DNA of 64,000 nucleotides from Phoebastria nigripes (taxonomy: Eukaryota > Chordata > Aves > Procellariiformes > Diomedeidae). The stretch spans positions 1 to 64,000 of the forward strand of contig JAYKAV010003109.1 of NCBI GenBank assembly GCA_035582835.1. Reading direction: 5' to 3'. The notes under the pieces were generated by a model. It ran no database searches and was not told where the DNA came from. It was given only the letters and a program-made list of their open reading frames with translations. Shown here in pieces: positions 25,152-37,220 of the stretch (positions are counted from its first letter, which is position 1; each line of letters begins with the position of its first letter). The position numbers and the translations under genes are program-made.

Positions 25152-26275
25152 GTCCATTTGTAATTTTCTCTCTCCTCCCACTAAAACATTTTTTTTCCTT
25201 TTGAGAGAATAAATGCGTTAATCAAAAATAGCTGCAACAGACTGACCGTGCTGATCACACTAAATAAATCTAATCCTTTAAGTATGCCTTTTCCAGGACT
25301 TAAAGGATAATGAGATTAGACTCCACTTACAGCCAATACATTCTGCTTGAAATTTCTAAGTGCCTTAAATGCATAAATACACTCAGCCTTGATACACAAC
25401 GTCAAGTATTTTTAATCAGTCTTTGGTACGTTTACACACTTGTAGCTTTATTTCACTTCTGTTAATAGTAAAGAGTGGAAGAGAAGCATTTCAGTATAGG
25501 GTAACTCTTACCTAACATTGTAACTCACAAAATTGGACCCTGTTCCTCACCTTGCCTTTTTGCTATGTTATTCTCTTGATTCTGAGGGACANTAAATGTT
25601 AAGTAAAAACCACATTTAAGAAAATTACCTCTAGCCTCAGCTTCTTGCAGTTGTACCCCAGCTGGGTCAGCCACTTTCCGTCAGTCAGTGCAAACTCCCA
25701 GTAGGTGCCAAGTGCAGTTTCAAGCTTTTTTTTTACCATGCAAACAAAAAATTGTGAATAATTTTGTTCTCATGTAGACCATTTCTGCACCATAACAGAA
25801 ATCCCATTTCTCAATTTATTTGTACGTAGTGGTGTATAGTAAAAAGTTGCCCCAGTCCATTAAACAAACATGATATGAACTAGCTTATAACAAAACGTAA
25901 ATGAAATTCTATATGACAAAATGGTAACACTTCTGCAAAAGCGTGGGATAAATGGTAACAGCTCGAGGTCTTTTGCAGTCAAAACCGTCTGCTCAGGTTG
26001 GCAGGTTCTATTCTGGGGAGTCTCAGATTTCTGTTAAACTGGCCTTTGGCACATCAAGTCTTTGTAGGCTGAGTTCAGAAGTTTTGGAATAATAGTTTAT
26101 AAGTGCAAAGGATTCTCTACAAGCATAAAAAGTATGGGGAAAAAAAATGAAAGGATTAAGCAGGAAATTATTTTTAAAGTGTGTTTTTTCTCTTGTAAAA
26201 GATTCTAACCTTGAGAAGGAAATAGTTTCTAGAAAATTAAACAGTGAAATACAAATGAATTTTTAAAACACCAGT

Positions 26276-26540
26276 TAATATTTTGTGTCTTGAAATTAAT
26301 TAAATTAAAATATATTTCAGGCATACAAAGTGCCTTTTACTCAATTTAATCACTGGTTAATTTGATCCTTCATTTAATTTGATCAAAACCCCAGGAATCA
26401 AATCAGCTGTATTAAAAATAGCAAAACTTTCACTCCTTATTTTGATTAATTTTGATCGCCTTAGGCAAGTAATATCATATAATTCAATCACTGGTTATAG
26501 AACATTGCCATTTTAATTAATTATGAAAATGAAAAAAATT
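26276..26540. promoter_or_regulatory. A/T-rich homeodomain-site cluster with a direct repeat
   Basis: TTAATTAA-type cores occur several times (ATTAATTAAAT, GATTAATTTTGATC, TTAATTAATTATG). A 12-base word AATCACTGGTTA occurs twice in direct orientation at 26348-26359 and 26486-26497, 138 bases apart. This is a candidate conserved non-coding element; function is inference. Confidence 0.2.
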
Positions 26541-29500
26541 GAGTGAGAACAGAGATAAAAGCCCAAGGAAGAAAATGTATTTATAACAAAAGGACAATTA
26601 CAACTCAATGTTGTGTTATTAAGACATTGTTGCTAAAATTTTAGTTCTACCATTTGTCATTGTAACCCACTTACTTACTGTTCAAGCCCAATACACAACT
26701 TCACCTATGACTATACTGCAAGCATAGAAAGATCAAAATTCAATAAAAAGAAGTACCACATCTTGAGATTTTCGTGCAAGGAGAAGCCACTCGTACAACG
26801 ATATGCAGCATTTTAGTGTTCTAGGGAATTTCAGTCCTGCCTTGAGGCAAATCTCCTTGGACAGGCTGTTGTTGCTGCTTTCCACCTCTTCAGGAAAAAA
26901 TCGCTGTCAGAACTGGCTCAGGAAGCAAATGAAATTATTTAAACAAAGCTGAAGAGAGAAGAGGGGGAAGAAAGTATCCAGCAGGTCTTTTCATTACTTT
27001 CCATCCCTCTTGCTCTGTTCTCCTTGCCTTCTCACTACCCACAGTGTATGGTTGGAGAAGCAAAAGAGGTGATTCTGGTGACTCAGGAGAGAAAGGCAGA
27101 TTCCCTGAAGAAATGTTGGGGCCGGTAGCACTCAGGATAATGTAAAAGACTGGTACCATAATTAATTGCCGGTCAAACAGACTATGTAGATAAATGATTC
27201 TGTAACTTCTCTTCATAAATATGGCAGGAATGCCAAAATAAGTGATGCACATAAATAATTCCAGATCCAGGGAACCAAGAGAATAATAATAACAACAACA
27301 ACAACAACCAGAATGTAGGAAAAAAAAAAAAATGAACTGTTAAAAAATAAATTTTGGGATCTTGTTTCCTGTTTGTTTTCTTGTTTTTCTTTTTTCTTTG
27401 TTTGTTTGTCTTTTAGGATTAATAACATTGACTCACCAGTCCATGAATACGAATACATTTGTTCAAAACTAGTGGAAATCCAAGATAGAATTTATCACCT
27501 TCCAGTTAGGCACCAGCCAAATTTTGAGAGTTTAACATTTTGCAAATTAAGATCTGTTGAGATCTGGCCTTGAGGGGAAGTATAGATGACTCCCAACTGC
27601 TCCCAGATTTCATTGATACATGTGATACTAAGAATAATGAAAAGATCCTGAGTGCATTAAGGCTCTGGTCAGTACCTACATGCAAAGTGTTTTGAAATGA
27701 CTCATCAAAACATTGAAATATATTTTCCTCCCATCATACATCATTTTTTGACTCATAACCAGGACGCCATTTTCTTGAATAAACTGAGTTACATCTCCCA
27801 TGCTGTATAGGTGGTCTAATAGTAGTCAAAAATTTTTAGGGTGGTTTTAGGTAGACCAAGACCCAGACCAACAGAGAATAAAGAAGTTCCTGTTATTCAT
27901 CTTCCCTGAGAAAAGGAAATATTCTGGAAACATCTTTTCAGGCTCAATAAACCAATGTAAACCCGTGAGATTTCATAGCTAATTCTTTTTTTCTTTCTTT
28001 TTTTTTTTTTAATTCTGAATTTTTATTCCATTTCTCAATCCAGATTGCAATGCAACAAAATTCTGAATTATTGGACTGTCCCTCAGAATTTCTGAACCAT
28101 ATTAAGCTCTGGCCAGGCAGCAGCGATCAAACATATGTAGTTTTGTAGCAGGTTCTATGCTGCTGCATAATGTACATTTTGGGACTGGCTGAAAAAAAAT
28201 TCTTCCACGTTAAATACAGCTATTTAACTTCTACTTAATTTTATTCAAGTTACCACAGTCATGACATGGTATATTTTCTTGTTTAGCCACCCCAGCTACT
28301 CCCTGTCCATACTCAGGAAGCTCCTACTTGTTGAGATTGTTCTCTTTCCACATTCCCATCCCAACACTTTGTATTTAAGATTATTTTTTCCAGTACAAAA
28401 ACCATCACTCTGAGGAGTGAATGTGCTAGGTTTTCTGTTGTTGATCTTTCTCATAACCTAAACAGCTTGTAAATGTTACTCTGTTGTTGAACTAAATTGC
28501 TGAAAAGTTCCTACAAAAGAAACAATCCTTCTTAGTGACCTTACAAATTAATTCTGTGTATTCAGGCATTTTAAGTGAAAAGCTTGGAAAGCAGGGGGAA
28601 ATTCTCTCAAGAAGTCAGTTCATACATCCAATTCCATCTATTCTGAATTGTTCAGCTTTACCTGTATTTGTTCTGTACTTCCCTCAGGCTCAGAGCTATT
28701 CTCCAGCACAGTGTACACTGCATTTCAGCTGGTAAAATTAGTAATTTTTTGGATACGCAGGAGATGATTTTTACAGACAGTCTATACTGAAAGGCAATTT
28801 CAGGCCCTAAATTTCATTTAAAAAAAAAAATGTAAAAATTGCTTACAGTAATGCCCACACAACATTACCAAGCTTTTGCAGTACTCTCTTTTTGTGATTT
28901 TTTTTAATGTGCCATCTATAAAGATAACTAAGACGACAATGATTTAGTCTTTTTTTTTCAGTAAATAACCTTTCAAAAGTAGGAGAACATAGACAGTGAT
29001 TAAGAACGTGTTTGTGAGAATAAAAGACAGTTTAAGAGACAGAAGCAACACCGGGACACAANTTTGCAAGGTTTTGAAAAACAAAGAAAAATAATGCATT
29101 TATGTCAAGATTTTTTCCTGATTTCTACATGCTTTGTCCCACCAGCAGATACTGTCACAGAGAAAATGGAATAAACTTATCTCCTTTCCTCTTTCCTAGA
29201 ATGTGTCTTGTTCCCTGTCTTAAGGACCTGTGGTATTTTTAGTTTTCCATGTTTAAAAACAAACTGTTGAAATTGATTGTTTGGGAAAAACATGGCATAC
29301 TTCTCATTTTAAGCATTTTTGAAGTTGTGACAATGCAACAAAATATGNATTTAAATAATTTTCAAATATACTTTTATTACTTTTCAAATTTAATTATTAT
29401 AAGAACAGTATCACTATATTAAAACCTAATTACCTTATACTCTTTCTGGCTTCATGACAATGCTCATAAAATGCTTAATATTCATGTAACATGCTACCTC

Positions 29501-30768
29501 ACCCTGTAATATCACCATATTTATAGAAAGAAATTGTAATCCTCTTTACTGGCTCAGGTTAATTCCAATAAAATATTAAATCCATTTTCTAATCTAAATG
29601 AGTTCATTAGGAGAGGCATGGTACTGAGAATACCAAACTCTCTACAGAGTTCAGCTTCATTACATTTCAGCACTGTGCATTTCCAGAGCTGTTGTACTAC
29701 ATTTATGAGGATTTATCTGTACCATTCCAAAAACATTCATCCTAATTCTACTCCTTCTGTGCATGCTAATCATGAATATGTTAAGTGGAAATACTAAGCT
29801 AGCAGCCAATCTCACCCCCAGATGGGTTCACGTTATGATTACGGAAGCAAATTTGCCATAAGCACTCGTAAAGCAGTGCCAGAGAAGAGGAAATGAATGT
29901 TTGGAGAGACTTTTTTTTCCTCTCCCCTTGGCCCCTCTTTTTTTTCTTTTTTTTCCTCTTTGGTATAGTGGGGGAAAAAGGATCTTTGATAAGGAGGAGA
30001 AATGTCATAAGATGCTTAGAGGGCTGGTGTTTCCAGCCTGATGTAAACTATTTACCTTGCGTTAAGCCTTTAAATATTATGTGTGGAAAAATTCTAAACA
30101 ATATAAACCAAACTCCTTTGGGCTGAGTCCTGGCATCTTCTTCAAGTTTAAGGGCACCTCTCCACAAAAATAATCCCACTGATCCTGAGAGAACTCCTGG
30201 CAAACTAGAGCTAGCTCAAACTTCAGAGTGCAAGTGAAACTGTTATCTTTGTTAAACTAAAAAGCAGTGGATGCGGTTACTTTTACCCTGGCTTCTACAG
30301 CATCACCACCAGGAGTAACTCTCTCTCTCAGACAAAATCTGTATTTTTAAGGAAGAAATCATAAACTAAAATGCAGACAACACAAGCTATTCTCAAATTA
30401 TTTATATGCAAGTGCAACATATTATATGTATTAATTGCCAATCAGTAGAAAAGGATGACCTTTTTCTTCAAACCTTTTCCTTTTCTCTTCAGAAGAACTA
30501 AAGCATGATTGCTTTGCACAGTAAATTTGATTTGATCCATGTCATGTACCACCAGCAAGGCACTGAAACCTTTCCATACATATGTAGATACACTACTGAA
30601 ATATGGACAACAACATGGGTCAGTAGATACCTTTTTGATCTAAATGTGGCAGCTCGGTACTGAACTGCTGGAGCACATCTATTCTCGAGAAGAGAAGAAC
30701 TCTTTTCTTTTAAACTCATTGCCAGAGTTAAGACAAGTAAAAGGAAATAAATTAGCTCTGTCCTTTAC
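26541..30768. other. Gene-free stretch with microsatellites
   Basis: No gene recognised. It contains an (AAT)n/(AAC)n run at 27282-27309 and poly-T/poly-A tracts near 28000, 28818 and 29937. Ambiguous bases lie at 29062 and 29348. Confidence 0.55.
27282..27309 (+). repeat. (AAT)n(AAC)n microsatellite
   Basis: Three AAT units run into six or seven AAC units. Confidence 0.85.
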
Positions 30769-30973
30769 CTTTGAAGAATGGATGTAGGTGGCTGGTAATC
30801 TGAAGGACATCCATAATTAATAACTTGGCCAACTTTAAGTGACTGGCCGCTGGTTGTCACTGTTGCTCCACAGAACAGGAGCTGCAGATGTGAACTTTCA
30901 AAAGTAGTCCTCGCAGCACAAAGTTGCAGACTTTTGGTTGATCCCTTTACGTGGCCTGAGGTAGAAGCATCCA
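30769..30973 (-). other. Exon-like open segment (speculative)
   Basis: On the minus strand an open frame is bounded by an AG acceptor (ATTCAG) and a good donor (CAAAG|GTAAAG), giving a 205-base segment entered in phase 1 and left in phase 2. Near its C-terminal side the translation has KVGQVINYGCPSDY, faintly like the Gly-Val-Tyr-Cys spacing of a complement control (sushi) repeat, but the rest does not fit that fold. The acceptor lacks a good pyrimidine tract. G+C is a little above the surroundings. I cannot identify a gene, and chance is the default explanation. Confidence 0.15.
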
Positions 30974-33900
30974 CTGAATTTTAATAGCTTTCAAAGCTGG
31001 ATTGGTATGTGAAAAAAGAGCAGCTTTTCAAAGACAAAGAGATCAGATAATTGGAAGCTGTATAGTGTTATGACAAAAAACACAGCAGGGCTGAATATAC
31101 ACAGAAGGAAATTAAAATGCAAGTGCTAAAAAAAAGTCACTTTTTAATCACAACTTATTAATTCCCTTCTAAAGTCCAATATGCAATTTAAAGATGTTAT
31201 TTTATACTGATTTAAAGCCCAATCATTCAAAAACTCCTAAATACAATGCTACTCACCCCAAACAGTTCTCCTCACTTCACAGTTGTTGTTAGTCTCTTTC
31301 TATAATCCCTGCATATTATGGAGCTGAACTCCAACTATGCAACCCTCAGTGCTTCTCTGGGTAGTGTCAGTGGGAAATTTGCTTAAATTAGAGTATCCAC
31401 AGACTCCAGCTACCAGCACAAACCACCCAGTGGTGCTATTGAGAGTGGCAAGCAGTGAGTCAATACAACTCATTAGTACATAATTGCCACAGAATCAGAC
31501 AAAATTAATTGTGAAGCTGGTCTTCCACTTGTTCCCTAAATTCTTCTGAATAACTTTTCTTCTAGAGATAAAGAGATGACCAATTCTTTTAATTATATGG
31601 AAAATATTATTTTTAAAGTCAGTGGGACAAGCTTGCAGGGATTCTTAGCAATATGTCCCACTTTACCCTGTTAAGAATTTTACTGTGTCTCTAATACAGG
31701 CATGTTATGCCACAGAAATGGCTGAGTTTCTCAAAAATTTGCTTTGAATTTTCACTTTAATCAGAAAAAAACAAAACGAGAAAATATTCAGATAGAAGCC
31801 AGGATACAGATTCTAGGTTGGCTCTCAGGGGTTTCTGTTTAGTTAGAAAGGAAAAGAATGTTAGTTTGAATTTCCTTCACATAAGTGAAAATCAAGTTTT
31901 TAAAATCAAGGAGCATTGATTAGACTGCCTTTTTCAATAATATTCTTGAAAATATGAACACAACATTTTACCAAAAGTAAACAGCATTCATTAACACTCA
32001 CTTACCCCTCTAAATAGCAGTGCCTGCTTAATTAGAAGGAATATACATTTCGCTATGGTATGTTTATATTTCATTTCGGTAACCACTTAACAGATAACTA
32101 ATAGTGACATATCAAATATACTTCATGAGTATTTCCAATGTTGTCCAGTAACACATATCTTCAGAGAGCTCCCCCATGCAGTTCATTTTGCTCCCATTTT
32201 TTACGGTTTTCTCCTACTTTCACTATTTTAATTAGCTATTCATATATTCTTAGTTAAACAAAAATTCATTTACCACATATATATTTTTAAAATAATCTGT
32301 ACTAATTTCCCTCACACACAGTATGCTTCTATAAGCCCAGACAATGACTTCAGTGACTGCTATTTCCACTTGTACTGACGAGCATCAATTAACTGTACAA
32401 AACGTCCCAAGTTCTCAATGTTAAAACACGATTCCTTTGAGTTCAAAAGGTCACAAACAAGAAATCAATTAAAAAACAGAAGGCTGAAAACACACGTGAT
32501 AAGTGATGTAATTCCCACAATGACTGAGAAAAGAAAGACTAAGAAAGACTGTGACTAAGCTTTCCGTCCCATCACACACCGATTTCTGCCCTAAGACAAA
32601 ACGTCAGCTGTAGTTTGTCACAGGAGCAGGGCTCCCCAAGCAATCCAGCGGTGGAACATGAGTTGTTGGCTTGTTAAAAAGAAACCTTTGATTGTATAGC
32701 ACAGTGGAATAATTGTTGTGTTCATTTAGGAGGAGCTCATAATCTGTCCAGCATACAGGATGGGGGTTCCCTTTCTGCCTTTCTGTTCTATGCCCTGCCT
32801 CTATGATTTTTAATACTTCATTCCTGTTACTTCTGAAGCACAAAAGAGTCGGCAGAGCTGCAGAGGAGTATCAAATTTTGCAGTGGCTTTCAAATGCATC
32901 TGAGTACCCAACAGAGAGTATATTAAGGAGATTATTCAATTATTGCATAAATTGGAGTCTTCTTTTGCAGCCTACTGTGATCTTAGAAACTCCATTCCTT
33001 AAATTAAAAAAATCCTGAAAAGGTATTTTATTTGTAAGTATAATAATAGGGGGAAAATTACTTCACCCCCAGAAAGCTATTTTAAAACCCTTTGTAAAGT
33101 ATGTGAATTACAGGTTATTCACAACCTGATTACATTTCACTACATTCAATAGTAGTTAGCTTTCTTCTGACACTATGGGGTTTCTAAAAATGTCTTGTTC
33201 TATTTTTCAGATAGGGAGACTGAATTTCTAGAATCAATCTTTTTACCGTGATACTTTTAGAAAGGAAAAAGCTGCTGCATGTAGATGAATAAACTTTTAT
33301 ATGTTTATTTGGAGGGACTCTCGGTAGGGGTTTATAAACACCTTGCCCAGCAGCTCCCCGAGGAGAAGGTACATCAAAACCAAGCTGTGACATCAAATTG
33401 AGAGGTAAACACACCGAGGCGGATTTCAGAGCTGCACAACTCCCGCCCGACAGGGAAGTGATGAAGGGCTACAGAGTCCAGTCAGGCTCCAAGCCTTGAA
33501 GCTAGGCTGCCTGTTTTGGGGGGAGACAAAGGAATTTTGCTGTCCAGACACCAGAAGCAGATGGCCTTGAGACAAAAAAGCTGCTGTAGTCATATTATCG
33601 TGGGTGTACAGATGCTTTCCATTCTCAATGTTTAAGGATTTCAGTGACATGAATGACATGAATGAGTACTTGGGGTTTTGACTTGGCTTGTTTATCTTTT
33701 TCAAAAGAATATAGAGAGGGGAAAAAAAAAAAAAAAGCCCCTGGAACACCAAGTGCCACTTTAGTTTAGGCTAGACCTTCTTTGACATTTTTGTCCAGGG
33801 ATACAGTGACCTTGATTTTATTAACTGTGGCTACTGATTTCCAGAGGCTGATTAATGACTAGTTCTTTTGTAAGATCTTCTTTCAAAACAAACATGTATC

Positions 33901-36900
33901 AAATCTCAAACCCTACTTCAGTGAAGCCATTAAGCAAATGCTTAACTATTTCACTGTATCAGGAGCAGAGCTGGACAACTGACGTGTAAGCTAAAACCCA
34001 GATGGCAATTCAAGTATGAGCCCAAAATAAGCATAAAAGCTTTTCCTAACAGGATTTTTTTTTAAAGAACTTCTGTTTTAAAAGAACAGTTTAAAAATTA
34101 TAGCTGGCAGACAATCATTTCTGTTCAGAAAAAATCTGCAGCCAAAAATAACCATCAAAACCAGCTAAGATTAATCACAATCTTTTTATCAATTCAGTTT
34201 TGACACTGATTTCCCAAATTGCTGATCTCCCCCCTGCCCCCAAACATTTGGCAACACATTGCATACTGCTATATACAGCGACAAAGCAAGACTCCCATGA
34301 CCCTAAGCATATACTGGTCTTGCACCCATTTCTTCAGGTGCATGCCACCACTCCTCCTGCCAGCATACTGTCCTGCATCATCAGACATGTGCCTGTTTGC
34401 ATGTTTCTGCTCTCAGAGCACCCACAAAATGAGAGGATAAGGAGGGTATTTAAACCTTCTCCAGGCTTCTGGCAGAGTGACTTACAGATCCTACCAAAAG
34501 AAAAAAACCCTCCTGTGGTTACTCTTTCTGTTTCTCTTCTCTCTAAACCTACAAGTAATTTCAAAAATTCAGGTCACTATGAGGGTGTTTAGATACTCTT
34601 TTGTATTTCTACTACAATAATTCCTCTGTGTAGTGTTGAATTGTAAGAGAAAGGACCTTTCACCTTTATCTCTAGATGTTAGAGAAGAAGAAAGAAGAAA
34701 AGAAGAAAAAAAAAGATGGTGCTTCTGTTATTTTGCTTATCCAGAGCCTGCCAACCAGACAGACCCAGAGTATCAAAGCTTTTACCTTTTTTTTTTTTTT
34801 TNCCAGCTGGAAACCACCAGCTTCTTAAAAGCATTTGACCTGAGGAGAAGATACATTTCAGTCAGCTTATGGAATGGTATCTACAGAGTCCAGCCAGAAT
34901 AAGTTGAGCAACCAAAATTTGAGTGAAGAAATCAGTGCAGCAGGGGAGTGTAGGAGGAGGGTAGGTAGTGATGGAGTAAGAGACTGCCTAGTACAGAGAG
35001 GCATATATTTTAACCTGGCAGGAATGATTTCTTAAATAGGACTAATCAGTTAAGCTATCAATTAAAGATGAGGCTTGACTGCACTCACTGATGAGAAAAA
35101 CAAGTTATCTTTATGAGTTGTCAGTATATTACTGTTTATTTTCCATGCAAAAAAATTTGACACATAGTCCCAAACAGCACAAGAGGGAATAAAGGAGAAA
35201 CAGACTGTATGTCGATGTAGGACTGTTCAGAAGGGATGTAAAAGAGGTAGAAAAAGGTACTGTTGGCTGGCAGCTGCTTGCATGTCTCATTATGCACTTA
35301 TTGTTATTTTTAAAAGATGCTTTATTTTGCACTTTGAGAACATTTCCCATTATTCAGGAACAGAAGCACCACTGCAAAGTTCTTGGGGGGAAAAAAAACA
35401 ACCCAACAATATACGCTGCATGATTTTCTGCATCAAATCGATCTATTTTGGAAGGCTGCAGTCAGGTTCACAACCACTCCTACTTGATCTTCTCAAAGCT
35501 AAAATATGCATGAGCAGTGAAGGCACAGGAGAAACCATCACAGAACTACTCTTTCCAATGCATTCATTGATGTGAGAGGAAAAATACATAATCAAAGAGG
35601 GGGGAAAAATGGCACAGACGGTGTCAGCCAAGTTTAACTCTAAGCAACAGAGGACCTTAACCCCGTTCTAACTTTCTAGATTTAGTCCCTTAATATTTTT
35701 TTGCAATTCAAAGTGACTTCTGAGATATAATGGTTAGATTTACACCAGACACTATATCACGCTTTTCATCAAATCCATTAGAAATAGTTATCTAAAACAA
35801 NGACAGGTAGTCACATACTTGCCTTCGCTATTTTCCAAAAACAGCTGTTCTTAAGGATTCTTCCTTCTCTATTTAATAGGTATACACAAGCAAGCATAAC
35901 AATAACTGTTTTAGAGAGTACTTTATGATTTAACTTCAGTGACACTCATTGGAACTTGTGGATTCTTGGGCACCCTAAACGTTATTGAAATTACCTTGTT
36001 TAAATATTTATGAAAATTTACCTGTAATTATTACTCATTTGGGGGTTGGTGGTTGGGGTTTTTTTCATTGTTCCCCATAAAATATCAAATACGTTCAACT
36101 ATGATTTTGGACATTCACGTGAGATTACATTTCTCCTATTAATATACATTTCCCTAATTTTTCAGGTAAATGTACATTTTATACACATAACTGACATTAA
36201 AATCTTTCAAAAGGACCAAAGAAACTCAAGACCTTATTGTGAGGTGATTGTTTTTCACCAGGACCTTGCCAGATTCCACTGAAAGATAATACTACTTTTG
36301 ATATTGTCTACAAAGTCAGCATTTACCAGCTACAGCATTAAAAAGAATCCCGAGACAATGTAGTACCTCTATGCCTGCTTACGTACCAGCTGAGAATTGT
36401 ACTCCTATATTAAATTAAGTAATGAATAATTCCCATCCACATGAGATTAACTCTGAAAGAAATTCCAGAGGGAGCCAGCCTAGAGGGCCGGAAATAAAAG
36501 GAAACTCTTAAGCAGGCAGAGCAGAAATTCAGGCTGCAGTGACATTATCAGAGTCCTTCCTCACTGAACGTACCTGAAACATCTGCCTCTCTGATGCTGG
36601 CCCCAGGACGGTCACAAGGTGTAAAGATATCTAGCAAGGTGGCATTATACAAAAGATGCATCACTCTGATCAAACTGCATGCTTTAAAATGCGTGATTTA
36701 AAATAACATGCATATAATTATATTATAATGTACAATAAAATACTTAATAAATAAGATATAAAAGATTAAAAAAATATTTTTAGGTGAGGAGGATAGGACA
36801 TTTTAGCTAAACTTCTCACGTATGAGAAATAAAGTAACATAAAAATGTAAAGTCTTTTCAACACAAAAAGTATAAAAAAGGGAGAGGAAAGTGAGTGAAA

Positions 36901-37104
36901 TTCCACACAGTAATTGTAAATTGTATAACTGTGAGAGGAAATCAGAATCCAATACTTTAATTATACTTTATGACTCTATCGAGACTTAGGAGCAATATCT
37001 TTTCTTGGAATATTTTGCATGGACTTATTTAAAAGCAGCATTGCCCAGGGAATACAAGACTTGGTCTGGAAGTTGGTCATGATAACGCTGCAGCCTTTCC
37101 CTGC
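30974..37104. other. Repeat-poor gene-free stretch
   Basis: No transposon or gene recognised over about 6 kb. Frames of 97 to 130 codons at 33426-33752, 34200-34592 and 35282-35575 lack motifs, start context or splice sites. A 10-base direct duplication (GACATGAATG) lies at 33646-33665, and ambiguous bases at 34802 and 35801. Confidence 0.5.
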
Positions 37105-37220
37105 CGCATGGCCTTGGCAAGTCGCTGCACCTCGGAGCACTTCTGGCTCTAGACCCCTTTTTCTCTGCCATGTACAAAACAAGCTCTTCAGACACGTAGT
37201 GCTTAAGAGCCGTTACGAAC
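37105..37220 (+). mobile_element. Possible ancient MIR-like SINE fragment
   Basis: The segment GCATGGCCTTGGCAAGTCGC followed by TGCACCTC, then a pyrimidine stretch and CATGTACAAAAC, resembles the core of old tRNA-derived SINEs (TGTGACCTTGGGCAAGTCAC, then CCTC, then TCTGTAAAATG). The match is by eye and partial. It could instead be coincidence in a slightly GC-richer patch. Confidence 0.3.

Larger units (their letters stand above)
21911..26275. other. Repeat-poor gene-free stretch
   Basis: About 4.4 kb without recognisable transposons or genes. It contains two short hairpins (23052-23092 and 25115-25151). A frame at 24048-24290 on the minus strand is rich in Cys, Glu and Lys and has a GT after its middle, but I cannot assign it. 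Confidence 0.5.

Noticed and set aside
34200..34592. 130-codon + strand frame
   Set aside because: Starts at TTG, no family signature, and an overlapping frame of similar quality exists on each strand.
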